A stretch of 64,000 bases of DNA from positions 3,782,001 through 3,846,000 of the forward strand of contig OY763325.1 in assembly GCA_963667315.1 (NCBI GenBank). Direction: 5' to 3'. Position numbers and translations under genes: made by a program. Source of the stretch: DAINPP01 sp963667315 (GTDB lineage: Bacteria > Thermotogota > Thermotogae > MWEM01). Within the stretch, counting starts at the first letter, position 1, and the number at the start of each line of letters is the position of its first letter. The notes beneath the pieces were generated by a model that saw only the letters and a list, made by a program, of their open reading frames with translations, searched no databases and was not told where the DNA came from. This document shows, one piece after another, positions 46,343-54,787 of the stretch.

Positions 46343-46371
46343 ATGTTACCACATAAACTGTGTACTGTCAA
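46343..46371 (-). promoter_or_regulatory. Promoter of the TetR-ABC exporter operon
   Basis: Minus strand: perfect TTGACA (46366-46371), 17-base spacer, TAACAT (46343-46348). It overlaps the half-site and abuts the operator. Confidence 0.65.
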
Positions 46372-46548
46372 ATTCTCCATAAAAAGATGATTTATTTAGT
46401 TTTAAGATGCATTAAAACTCTAAATGCCTCTGAAGAGGTAAATTCGTTAAAAATTAGTTGATTATGACCTTTGCGAAATAAATAACATATGTTTAAATAC
46501 TATTGTAAGACAGAAAGAGACCACTAACAGATTACAGGAGGGGACACA

Positions 46549-47811
46549 ATGAGCTTATTCGAAAATGCAGTACAGCAGTTTACAAAAGCAGCAGATGTTA
46601 TGAATCTTGATGCAAGCATGAGAGAAGTGCTTTCAAAACCAAAGAGAGAATTAACCGTTAATTTCCCAGTTAGAATGGATGATGGCAGCGCTAAAGTTTT
46701 TACAGGACATAGAGTACAGCACAACGTAGCAATCGGACCGGCCAAGGGTGGAATCAGATATCATCAGAACGTATCATTAGATGAAGTTAAGGCATTGGCA
46801 TTCTGGATGACATGGAAATCAGCAGTTGTTGGGATTCCTTACGGCGGCGGAAAAGGTGGCGTTCAGGTTGATCCTGCACTTCTTTCCGAAGGCGAACTCG
46901 AAAGACTTTCCAGAAGATTCTTCTCAGAAATTCAGGTTATCATTGGTGAAACAAAAGATATTCCTGCACCGGACGTAAACACAAACGGACAGATCATGTC
47001 ATGGTTTATGGATACTTATTCCATGAACAAGGGACATTCCGTTCTCGGTGTTGTCACTGGTAAACCAATCGAAATCGGTGGATCAGTCGGAAGAACAGAA
47101 GCAACCGGTAGAGGCGTTAGAATTTGTGCTGAAGAAGTTGTTAAGTACCTCAACGAAACGGGAGAAATCAACAAGCCAATCAACGAAATGACCATCGCAA
47201 TCCAGGGATTCGGAAACGTTGGAAGCTATGCGGCAACATTGATCAACGACGAACTCCACGGAAAAGTTGTTGCAGTCAGTGACATCTCAGGTGCCTACTA
47301 TAGCTCAACAGGACTCAACACAACAGAACTTATGGAATACCTTACAGAAAACGGTTCACTCGAAGGCTATAACGGAGCAGAAAAGAAGATGACAAATGCT
47401 GAACTGCTCGAACTCGACGTTGACATGCTCATTCCTGCAGCCCTTGAAAGTGTTATCACAGCTGAGAATGCAGACAGAATCAAAGCAAAAATCATCGTTG
47501 AAGCGGCAAACGGACCTATCGATCCTGAGGGAGAAGATATTCTTCTTGGAAAGGGTACTATCATTGTTCCTGACTTCCTTGCAAACGCCGGTGGTGTTAC
47601 AGTATCATACTTCGAATGGGTACAGAGCTTGCAGTGGTTCTTCTGGGAACTTGAAGATGTAAGAAATGCGCTGAACCGAATCATGGTAAAGGCTTTCGAC
47701 GGTGTTGTTAAGACAGGTTCAAAATATGGCACAGATATGAGAACAGCAGCATACGTAAATGCTATCGAAAGAGTTGCTCACGCTACAAAGATGAGAGGTA
47801 TTTACCCATAA
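46549..47811 (+). CDS. gdhA: Glutamate dehydrogenase
   Basis: 420 residues, the hexameric small type. It oxidises glutamate to 2-oxoglutarate and ammonia with NAD(P). Substrate and catalytic lysines are in PAKGGIRYH, TWKSAVVG and PYGGGKGG (about 66, 90, 102); the nucleotide-binding turn is IQGFGNVGSYAA. AGGAGGGGA precedes the ATG, fitting high expression. It is central for amino acid fermentation here. Coenzyme preference is not certain. A terminator follows. The 245-base gap upstream holds the TetR promoter and no other clear signal. Confidence 0.97.
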   Translation: MSLFENAVQQFTKAADVMNLDASMREVLSKPKRELTVNFPVRMDDGSAKVFTGHRVQHNVAIGPAKGGIRYHQNVSLDEVKALAFWMTWKSAVVGIPYGGGKGGVQVDPALLSEGELERLSRRFFSEIQVIIGETKDIPAPDVNTNGQIMSWFMDTYSMNKGHSVLGVVTGKPIEIGGSVGRTEATGRGVRICAEEVVKYLNETGEINKPINEMTIAIQGFGNVGSYAATLINDELHGKVVAVSDISGAYYSSTGLNTTELMEYLTENGSLEGYNGAEKKMTNAELLELDVDMLIPAALESVITAENADRIKAKIIVEAANGPIDPEGEDILLGKGTIIVPDFLANAGGVTVSYFEWVQSLQWFFWELEDVRNALNRIMVKAFDGVVKTGSKYGTDMRTAAYVNAIERVAHATKMRGIYP

Positions 47812-47868
47812 TCTTATAAAAGAGCCAAATCATACAAAAGAATATTTATTTTATATAACAAATAATTT

Positions 47869-47900
47869 ACAACCCCCTTTTAAAGGGGGTTGTGTTTTTT
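47869..47900 (+). terminator. Terminator of gdhA
   Basis: ACAACCCCCTTT and AAAGGGGGTTGT stem, followed by G and six T residues. Confidence 0.88.
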
Positions 47901-47984
47901 ATGAGCTTGGGATGGATTTCTGCAAATATTAACAAAAATGATTACTACAGTTATTGAAAAAAGTTAGTCAAAATCCGTTTTAAG

Positions 47985-48013
47985 TTGATATCTTCCACAT
48001 TTTTTGGTATAAT
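47985..48013 (+). promoter_or_regulatory. Promoter of pcp
   Basis: TTGATA, 17-base spacer, TATAAT with TGG just before it (extended -10). It gives a leader of about 80 bases before the pcp start. Confidence 0.7.
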
Positions 48014-48022
48014 ACTTATGGC

Positions 48023-48076
48023 TTGTAATTATACAAAAGGAGATTGATCCATTTTTGGGTTGGTCTCTTTTTTTTT
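48023..48076 (+). promoter_or_regulatory. Leader with hairpin and probable attenuator upstream of pcp
   Basis: A small hairpin TTGTA-atta-TACAA (48023-48036) is followed by an 11-base stem GAGATTGATCC / GGGTTGGTCTC, in which several pairs are G-U, and then by nine T residues ending in an A run. That is the anatomy of an intrinsic terminator, yet it lies between the promoter and the gene. It could regulate pcp by premature termination. No known riboswitch class is recognised. Confidence 0.55.
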
Positions 48077-48098
48077 AAAAAAACTTTGGGAGGTTTTT

Positions 48099-48707
48099 AT
48101 GAAAATACTCATCAGTGGCTTTGAGCCGTTTGGGAAAGAAAAAATCAATCCAACACAAAAACTTGTTGAAATAATTTCAGAAAAAACATATTCGCAGTTT
48201 GATATCGAAACAGTTCTGTTACCCGTTACCGTAAAAGAAGCCGGGGAAGTTCTGAAAGCAAAATTGGATAACTTGAATCCGGACTATCTGATCAGTTTCG
48301 GACTTTATGGCGGGATTACACATATCTCACTTGAGAGAATTGGCATTAATCTTGTGGATGCACGAATTCCGGACAATAATGGCGAACAACCTGTTGACCT
48401 TGTGATTGATAAATCCGGAGAAACCGCTTATTGGACGACGCTCCCCATCCGAGAAATGGAAAAAGCCCTGAAAGAAACACTGATTCCTGTCAGAGTTTCT
48501 TACACAGCAGGAACCTATATCTGCAACTTTGTCATGTATACCGCCTTGAATCATATCGCCAAAACAGGATTAAAGACGAAATCCGGGTTTATTCATGTCC
48601 CGTTTATCCGGGAACAATGTGTTGAATTTCCGAAGCGGCCGTTTATGGAGTTTGAAACGATTCTGAAGGGGTTTGAGGTTATTATAAAGGTTTTAAAAGA
48701 TCAGTGA
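48099..48707 (+). CDS. pcp: Pyroglutamyl peptidase I
   Basis: 202 residues, cysteine peptidase (C15) that removes N-terminal pyroglutamate from peptides. The triad is present: E79 in SLERIGIN, C142 in TYICNFVMY and H166 in GFIHVPF. ATG 48099 follows GGGAGG; a longer frame starting at 48060 runs through the leader terminator and is not likely to be used. It fits the peptide-degrading theme with pepD and pepF. Confidence 0.95.
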   Translation: MKILISGFEPFGKEKINPTQKLVEIISEKTYSQFDIETVLLPVTVKEAGEVLKAKLDNLNPDYLISFGLYGGITHISLERIGINLVDARIPDNNGEQPVDLVIDKSGETAYWTTLPIREMEKALKETLIPVRVSYTAGTYICNFVMYTALNHIAKTGLKTKSGFIHVPFIREQCVEFPKRPFMEFETILKGFEVIIKVLKDQ

Positions 48708-48715
48708 TTAATAAT

Positions 48716-48747
48716 AAAAGAGGTCATCCATCAGGATGACCTCTTTT
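48716..48747. terminator. Bidirectional terminator pcp / repeat lipoprotein
   Basis: Perfect 14-base stem AAAAGAGGTCATCC / GGATGACCTCTTTT with ATCA loop; good A/T flanks for both strands. Confidence 0.9.
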
Positions 48748-48768
48748 GTTGTGTAAACCCTTTTTCTT

Positions 48769-51648
48769 TCAATAAACGGTAAAGCGTTTAACGATCCAGG
48801 CATCCCAGGTATTATCTCTGCCATAGTTTTTCTTATAAAGATCATGATCATTGGAATATGATTTGCCAACCGCGATAATACTCCCATCCTGCGATCCGGT
48901 TACGGAATAGAGATAATCACCTTGACTGCCGCCATAATTTCTGCTCTGATGGTCTATGATATTGCCATCGCCGTCTATCTTAAAAAGCCAGCCATCATCA
49001 TTTCCGTAATTTTCGACTAAATCATGATCTGAAGAGCTTGTTCTGCCAACTGCGGCAAAGTTTCCGCCATCAATTTCTCTGAGATCAAAAAAATATTCTG
49101 CCCTGCTGCCACCGTAATTCTTCGCCCAAGCCACTTCTCCCGTTTCTTCCGCTATCTTGAGGATACAACCGTCAACCGAGCCGTAGTTTTTGTCCTCAAA
49201 ATCTTCGTCTTTTCCGGCTATATAACCCGCTGCAAAGATTCCGTTATCCGTTGATTGCAGGGCATAAAGGACATCAATCGAAGTTGTTCCGTAATTTCCG
49301 CACCAATCTATTGCTAACGTATTATTTTCCGCTTCGCTGATCTTCATGATCCAGCCGTCACAGGTTCCGTCAATACCTACTTGCTGGATACCCGCTTTAC
49401 CATAATGATGACCTGAAAGATCGTAATCTTTTGACCAGGAACTCCCGGCAACGAGATAGTCATGATCCGCTGTTTCGGCAACCGCTTCAAAAGAATCCCT
49501 GTAGGTTCCCCCGAAATTGTAACTCCAGATCTTATCCCCGTTATCCCCGTTTACTTTGATGATCCAGCCATCCGAGTAGCCTTTGTTTCCTTTGTTTCCC
49601 GGAAGATCGCCATTCTTCGAGCTGGAACTCCCGGCGGCAACAAATGCGCCATCTTCTGTTTCGATTACCGAAGTCAGGAAATCATTTTCAGAGCCACCAT
49701 AATTACGGCTCCATTCTTTCCCCCCGTCACTGTTCAGTTTGATGATCCAGCCATCTGCTTTACCCTTATTTCCCGGAAGATCGCCATCCGATGATTTGGC
49801 TTGACCAACGAGGATATAGCCGCCGTCACCGGTCTGTTTAATATCATAAAATTTCTCAGCATCCGAACCGCCATAAGTGTGATTCCAGAGGATGGTTCCA
49901 TGGCAGTCAAAGTTGATGATCCAGCCATCTACTTTTCGGGCGTGTCCGGACAAATCTTTATTGGTAGAGTTGCTGTAACCCGCTGCAACAAATTTTCCGT
50001 CATCTGTCGTGATGACTGATTGGAATTCCTCACTGTAGTTCCCACCGTAATTTTTGATCCATTCGTTTCGCATGAATGTGGCGAGATAGGTAGCATCTCT
50101 TGTTATTGTTGGTGGTGTGTAATTCAATTCCGTGCTTTTACTGTACAGATTTCCATAAAATGACTCATACCAGCCATCAAAGCGATAAAGAACCGAATCG
50201 TTGAGTGTGGCGGAAAGTGTGAGGGTGTCCCCCGATTCCAGCCCTTTCAGACAGGTGATGGTGCTCTCCCATTCCCCGTCATTCACCTTGATATCCCCTA
50301 ATGAGCAGGGTGTTGGGATGATGGTGACCTTGAATCCCGGAACTGAGTAGGTGAAGGTCCATTCCAGAACGTTCGACGTGGCGCCTCTTTCGTCAACAGC
50401 CCGGACTTTGAAGAGATGTTCGCCTTCGGCATAGCCCGTCCAGGTGTAACTGGATTCCGAGAGCTCCGTCCAGTCGTCCGTATCCTTTATGAACTGGAAG
50501 TTTACCAGCCTTCTGCCCGAAGTCCCCGAGAGGTCTTCTTCCCATTCGAAGATCGAATTTTCCTCTTCCGTTTCTCTGGTTGGACCGCTCACCTTGGCGA
50601 TAACGGGGGAAAGATGTCCCTCAAATCTTGCATTTCTGACGAGTTCGATGTTCTTTATCTGTTCACAGGAAATTGTGGCTTCATACACTTCAGCCTGTTC
50701 GGTTGCTGTAAAGTTGCATTCCGTAGCCTCCGAAAAGACGATGGAATAGGAGACACATTCCTGATAGGCTGCTTTTTCTCTGATCTTATTGCTGTTTATC
50801 TGTATGGTGAAACAATCATTTACGCTGTCTTCAAGAATTTGATAGATCCCTTCATCCAATGGATCCCCTTCAACTCCGAGCTCACGAAGTCTCTTTCGGT
50901 TATCTGGAGCAAAGAATAAGAGATTGCCTCCGAATTCAAGCTGTGTGCGGTTGGGGTTGATGAAAGAAAGCTGAGCGTTGTGTTCGCTGACTGTCCGATC
51001 CTTTAAGAAGGCAAATGCACCGTTTGTATTCTTTGAATCGGAAACCTGTCTGGCATCACGATATTTTTTAATCAAATAGGCATTCTTCTCATTGCTGATC
51101 ACATATGCTGGTCTGATCAGACGGTCTTCTTCGCTGAATATAATGCTTTCCGAATCATCTTTCAGCTGAAGATAATCAATCAATTCTATTTGAAAGGTGT
51201 TTGTTGCGTTCTGCATTTCCTCTGCTTCGATGATGACGTCACTCATAAAGAGCGAATCAACTTCCGGGTCTCTTTGCTGAGAAGTATCATTCGGATGCTT
51301 TATGCCCGCCTGAAGGATTTGTTCCTTTTCCAATCTGTCGGGTAAAAAGGCCACCAGTAGATCTTCACATATTTTGTGTTGGCTGAGAGGATAGGCGTTG
51401 CCCGAACAGATCTCGATGACATAATCATTACCGGTTTCGGAAAGTTTTGAAGAGAGTGCTTTCCTTTCAACCTTCAAGAGCCAAACACCATAGTCGGTAT
51501 AATCCTCCAATGTAAAATCTTCTCCAAGTGATGGGAGAAGAATGGTTTTTACCGGATTATTCAGCTGGTTATTGGTATCTTCTGTTGTGCATGCTGTGAG
51601 GAAGAACATGACTGCGATGAAAAAAATGACTATGAGTTTTTTATACAT
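48769..51648 (-). CDS. Large lipoprotein with seven repeats of a propeller-like motif
   Basis: 959 residues. Lipobox FLTAC at about 16-20. The first part (about 25-360) is unassigned and Asp/Glu-rich; a middle section (about 360-520) holds Ig-like and InlB B-repeat-like stretches (YRFDGWYESF); then about seven repeats of 50-70 residues follow, each with NYGGS, DGGYILVG-type and DGWIIKLN phrases, like delta-60/beta-propeller repeats. Likely on the cell surface. ATG 51648 has AGAGGTG upstream. Function unknown, binding or adhesion likely. Confidence 0.78.
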   Translation of the reverse strand: MYKKLIVIFFIAVMFFLTACTTEDTNNQLNNPVKTILLPSLGEDFTLEDYTDYGVWLLKVERKALSSKLSETGNDYVIEICSGNAYPLSQHKICEDLLVAFLPDRLEKEQILQAGIKHPNDTSQQRDPEVDSLFMSDVIIEAEEMQNATNTFQIELIDYLQLKDDSESIIFSEEDRLIRPAYVISNEKNAYLIKKYRDARQVSDSKNTNGAFAFLKDRTVSEHNAQLSFINPNRTQLEFGGNLLFFAPDNRKRLRELGVEGDPLDEGIYQILEDSVNDCFTIQINSNKIREKAAYQECVSYSIVFSEATECNFTATEQAEVYEATISCEQIKNIELVRNARFEGHLSPVIAKVSGPTRETEEENSIFEWEEDLSGTSGRRLVNFQFIKDTDDWTELSESSYTWTGYAEGEHLFKVRAVDERGATSNVLEWTFTYSVPGFKVTIIPTPCSLGDIKVNDGEWESTITCLKGLESGDTLTLSATLNDSVLYRFDGWYESFYGNLYSKSTELNYTPPTITRDATYLATFMRNEWIKNYGGNYSEEFQSVITTDDGKFVAAGYSNSTNKDLSGHARKVDGWIINFDCHGTILWNHTYGGSDAEKFYDIKQTGDGGYILVGQAKSSDGDLPGNKGKADGWIIKLNSDGGKEWSRNYGGSENDFLTSVIETEDGAFVAAGSSSSKNGDLPGNKGNKGYSDGWIIKVNGDNGDKIWSYNFGGTYRDSFEAVAETADHDYLVAGSSWSKDYDLSGHHYGKAGIQQVGIDGTCDGWIMKISEAENNTLAIDWCGNYGTTSIDVLYALQSTDNGIFAAGYIAGKDEDFEDKNYGSVDGCILKIAEETGEVAWAKNYGGSRAEYFFDLREIDGGNFAAVGRTSSSDHDLVENYGNDDGWLFKIDGDGNIIDHQSRNYGGSQGDYLYSVTGSQDGSIIAVGKSYSNDHDLYKKNYGRDNTWDAWIVKRFTVY
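48790..50070 (-). repeat. In-gene tandem repeats, about 50-70 codons each
   Basis: Seven copies of a coding repeat, each with the conserved NYGGS and DGW(I/L) codons; they encode propeller-like blades of the lipoprotein. Divergent at base level, so old. Confidence 0.75.
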
Positions 51649-51866
51649 AAAACACCTCTCTTGTATTATTTCTTTGCTTCTGTTTGAGGATTTTAAAAGT
51701 ATTGGAGTGTTATGAATAGAGTAAAGATATGAAATAGAGTGAAACAATATTTAATAATCCAAAAGAATTATATAACAACTCTTGCGTTTAAAGCAAATGA
51801 AATATGTGAATTATGTAAAGATACATTTAAGAATTCAATATTTAAAAGGGTGAGTTATGATTTCTT

Positions 51867-52532
51867 TTATAAAGGCCTTTTTTTTGCCATCCCGGGGCGT
51901 CTCGGAAACTTGGCGGGCGTCTCCCTTCTCTTGGTGAAAACGGCAATAAGCGGATTAAACGTCTCATTTTCAAAAGTGTAGGGATAATCAAATGTGAAGT
52001 TGTATTCAACGTTGAGCACCTTCAAGGCATTCTGCGCCTCTTCAAGTTCCTTATGGAAATTTGGCCCTTTGTAAAGATAGATGATGCCACCTGTTTTGAG
52101 TGAAGGAACAGCATATTCAAGACTCATTGAGGTACTGGCAACGGCGCGCATGGTACAGAAATCAAATTCTTCCCGATGCTGTTTGGAAAAATCCTCCACA
52201 CGCATATTATGAACCGTGACGTTTTTAAGACCGAGTCTTTCAGACGCGGATGAAAGATGTTCCGCTTTTCTTCTCTCACTCTCGACAAGGTGAAATTCAG
52301 TTTGATCAAAGATGATCGCCAGGGGGATAGAAGGGAACCCGCCGCCTGATCCGATATCAACACATTTCCCGGTTACAGGCCTCAGATTCTCAGAATCAAA
52401 AGGTATAATTGAATCCTGTATGTGACGAATAGAAAGCTCCTCTCTGTTCCTGAAACGGATGAGGTTCTGCTTCTTATTTTCTTTTTCTATTATGTCCATA
52501 AACTGATTAAGCAATTCTTCTTTTTTTAACAT
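51867..52532 (-). CDS. rsmG: 16S rRNA (guanine-527-N7) methyltransferase RsmG
   Basis: 221 residues. SAM-dependent methylation of G527 in 16S rRNA. SAM-binding CVDIGSGGGFPSIPLA is conserved, as are RHIQDSI near the N-terminus and CTMRAVAS. The C-terminal tail is basic and typical. It overlaps the YybS-like gene by 26 bases at its start. Usually found near mnmG, but here they are far apart. Confidence 0.96.
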   Translation of the reverse strand: MLKKEELLNQFMDIIEKENKKQNLIRFRNREELSIRHIQDSIIPFDSENLRPVTGKCVDIGSGGGFPSIPLAIIFDQTEFHLVESERRKAEHLSSASERLGLKNVTVHNMRVEDFSKQHREEFDFCTMRAVASTSMSLEYAVPSLKTGGIIYLYKGPNFHKELEEAQNALKVLNVEYNFTFDYPYTFENETFNPLIAVFTKRRETPAKFPRRPGMAKKRPL

Positions 52533-52902
52533 ATAAACCCCTGTTTTTAATGTAGCTCATGATGATAAGGCAGATTCTTTCGTATAAGATGAAAGTCATA
52601 ACGGACATCAGGATGGCGAATAAGTACCAGTACCTTTCAAAAAAACCGAAAATCTGTCCTTCTGAACCGGTAAGCATCAGCAATGATATATATTCCCCTG
52701 CCAGATTATACCCTGTCAGGATCGGCAGGATCAAACTGAGCTTCTTTCCTTCATAGACCCTGTAATAAACGGCAAAAACAGCTCCGAGAAAATAGAACAG
52801 GAACATCAGACTTCCGGTCAGATCGTTGAAGATGAAAACCAGTACGAAAGCCGCGAATGAAGTTTCAAACAACCAGCGCTTTCCGTAATTAAGCGCACCC
52901 AA
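52507..52902 (-). CDS. Membrane protein, YybS/DUF2232-like, real start unclear
   Basis: 131 residues from the first usual start codon (TTG 52902), with about four membrane helices. The frame stays open for at least 150 bases more, and the extra part encodes LPFAGTLISLSAPVPLILGA, which fits the first helices of the YybS/DUF2232 group. No ATG, GTG or TTG exists in that frame up to the pduL stop at 53058, so the true start may be a rare codon, or a base has been lost. The gene precedes rsmG and overlaps it. Role unknown. Confidence 0.55.
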   Translation of the reverse strand: MGALNYGKRWLFETSFAAFVLVFIFNDLTGSLMFLFYFLGAVFAVYYRVYEGKKLSLILPILTGYNLAGEYISLLMLTGSEGQIFGFFERYWYLFAILMSVMTFILYERICLIIMSYIKNRGLYVKKRRIA

Positions 52903-53057
52903 TATAAGCGGAACGGGTGCGCTTAAAGATATCAGCGTTCCCGCGAAAGGCAGGAAACGCTGAAATGTATAAAGAATAAAACAAAGTGCTGCACTGATCC
53001 CGGCGCTTGATATAAACTTCGAGCTCGTTTCGTTTCTTAATACGAGGGTATCAGCTG

Positions 53058-53645
53058 TTATTCTGATAGTATTCTTACCTTGTCTCCCGTCTTCAGGAAA
53101 CTTGCATTTGCTTCATCGGTATCCACATGAAATTCAAGTGCATATTTAGGGCTGACTCTGATGAGGACATCCATAAAGACCGTCTTTCTGCCTGCTGTGT
53201 CGCAGAACACTGAAACGATATCTTTATCTTTAACGTTGAATTTTTCGCCGTCTTCAGGGGTCATGTGTATATGTCTTTTTGCGAGGATAAGCCCTTTTTC
53301 AAGCTCGACTTCTCCTGCAGGACCAACGAGCTTAACCGGAGCGGATCCATCCAGATCACCTGAATCTCTTAGTGGTGGTACGACGCCGAGTTTTCTGGCG
53401 TCTGAAAGACTTACTTCTATCTGTGTTTCCGGTCTAACCGGTCCGAGAACACTGACTCTGTCTATTTCTCCCTTTTTTCCTACGACTTTCACTCTTTCTG
53501 CGCAGGCAAACTGTCCCGGTTGTCCAAGGTCTTTTTTAGGTGTGAGTGTTGCATCTTTACCAAAAAGTGTTTCGAGATCCTCGTGCGATAAGTGAAGATG
53601 TCTCGCGGATACGCCTGCAATTATTTCGCCATCTCTTAATTTCAT
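53058..53645 (-). CDS. pduL: Phosphate propanoyltransferase-type phosphotransacylase PduL
   Basis: 195 residues. Zinc enzyme interconverting acyl-CoA and acyl-phosphate. The zinc histidines are in SARHLHLS and AKRHIHMT, and the C-terminal EFHVDTDEAN is conserved. No microcompartment targeting helix is visible and no shell genes are near, so it is probably a free cytosolic housekeeping enzyme replacing Pta in acetate formation. It is close behind marR, in the same direction. Confidence 0.94.
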   Translation of the reverse strand: MKLRDGEIIAGVSARHLHLSHEDLETLFGKDATLTPKKDLGQPGQFACAERVKVVGKKGEIDRVSVLGPVRPETQIEVSLSDARKLGVVPPLRDSGDLDGSAPVKLVGPAGEVELEKGLILAKRHIHMTPEDGEKFNVKDKDIVSVFCDTAGRKTVFMDVLIRVSPKYALEFHVDTDEANASFLKTGDKVRILSE

Positions 53646-53673
53646 TTATTCAAATCCTCCCTATAAAAATGAG

Positions 53674-54117
53674 TTATTCTTTATCCTGTTCTTCAAAACT
53701 TTTAACGATGATTCTTAACACCTTTCTGAATTCATCTGTTAGGAATGGGTCAATATCGTTGAACATCTTTTCAACGAATTGAATTCTTCTCTCGATAACG
53801 CCTTTGATGACTGATTCACCATGTTCGGTTATCGTGAGTAATCTCACACGTCGGTCTTCTTCAGATACTTTGTAATCTACCAGTTCATCTTCCTTAAGTT
53901 TATTGACAAGCCCTGTTACGGTACTTTTCGCAACGCCGAGTCTTTTGCTGATATTAGTCATCGTCTGCGTTTCATGCCAATAGACACTTTGTAATACATC
54001 AAACTGTGCCGGTGTGATTTCGAATTCAGAATTTTCCTTTAATACCATTCGTCCTTCTGCTTTGATCTTTGCATTTATCTTCCTCATTAGGATTTCTAAT
54101 TCAGAAAATTTGTTCAT
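53674..54117 (-). CDS. MarR-family regulator
   Basis: 147 residues. The winged helix is at about 45-100: MTNISKRLGVAKSTVTGLVNK then KVSEEDRRVRLLTIT in the wing. It follows rsmI with a single-base gap and precedes pduL, so it may control pduL or its own transcript. Effector unknown. Confidence 0.92.
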   Translation of the reverse strand: MNKFSELEILMRKINAKIKAEGRMVLKENSEFEITPAQFDVLQSVYWHETQTMTNISKRLGVAKSTVTGLVNKLKEDELVDYKVSEEDRRVRLLTITEHGESVIKGVIERRIQFVEKMFNDIDPFLTDEFRKVLRIIVKSFEEQDKE

Positions 54118-54118
54118 T

Positions 54119-54787
54119 TCATTCAGCTCCCCTTATAATGACGGTTATTTCTCCTTTAACCTCACCCTTAAAATGTTCCATTGCCTCTTCACATGTTCCT
54201 CTGAAATACTCCTGATGACGTTTCGTCATCTCTCTGGCAACAAAAATCTCACGATTCCCGAGTATATTGTAAATATCTTTCAAGGCTTTGTTTAAACGGA
54301 ATGGTGATTCATAAAAGATGATATTTCTTTTCTCTTCTATGATCGAACGGATAAAACGTCTGAATTTTTTATCCCGTCCTACAAATCCTTCAAAGATGAA
54401 AGAACCACCAAACCCTGAAGCGGCGTATGCAACAGTGACTGCACTTGGGCCTGGAAGAACATCAACTTCAATCTCATTTTCGTGACACAATGTTATTATA
54501 TACGAACCGGGGTCGGAAACGCAAGGCATTCCGGCATCCGAAACAATCACGGCGTTTTCTCCCCCTTTTATACGCGGAACGATATGTTCCGCCTTCATTC
54601 TTTCCTTTTGCTGCGAGAATGAAATAATCTCTTTTTTTCCTATTTCCAGCATATTCAAAAGCTGGATGGTTCGCCTCGTATCTTCTGCCAGAATGAAATC
54701 ACAAGATTTTAAGACGTTGATGACGCGAGGGGTACAATCTTCCATGTTGCCTATGGGCGTTCCGGCAACTGTCAGTTTACCACTCAT
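54119..54787 (-). CDS. rsmI: 16S rRNA (cytidine-1402-2'-O) methyltransferase RsmI
   Basis: 222 residues, shorter than the usual 280 or so, because the C-terminal extension is missing. The SAM-binding motifs are normal: VAGTPIGNMEDCTPR, LAEDTRRT, VSDAGMPCVSDPG and VLPGPSAVTVAYAASGF. The start overlaps the end of valS by 4 bases, so the two are coupled. Confidence 0.93.
   Translation of the reverse strand: MSGKLTVAGTPIGNMEDCTPRVINVLKSCDFILAEDTRRTIQLLNMLEIGKKEIISFSQQKERMKAEHIVPRIKGGENAVIVSDAGMPCVSDPGSYIITLCHENEIEVDVLPGPSAVTVAYAASGFGGSFIFEGFVGRDKKFRRFIRSIIEEKRNIIFYESPFRLNKALKDIYNILGNREIFVAREMTKRHQEYFRGTCEEAMEHFKGEVKGEITVIIRGAE

Noticed and set aside
48060..48098. Longer N-terminus for pcp
   Set aside because: It would translate through the terminator-like stem and T run; family length fits the ATG at 48099, which has a GGGAGG site.
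48790..50070. Repeats that might suggest a CRISPR array
   Set aside because: Units are 150-200 bases, coding, divergent, and in frame with a lipoprotein; no short exact repeats or cas genes.
53058..53645. Bacterial microcompartment cluster around pduL
   Set aside because: No shell protein or diol dehydratase genes are near, and no targeting helix is present.
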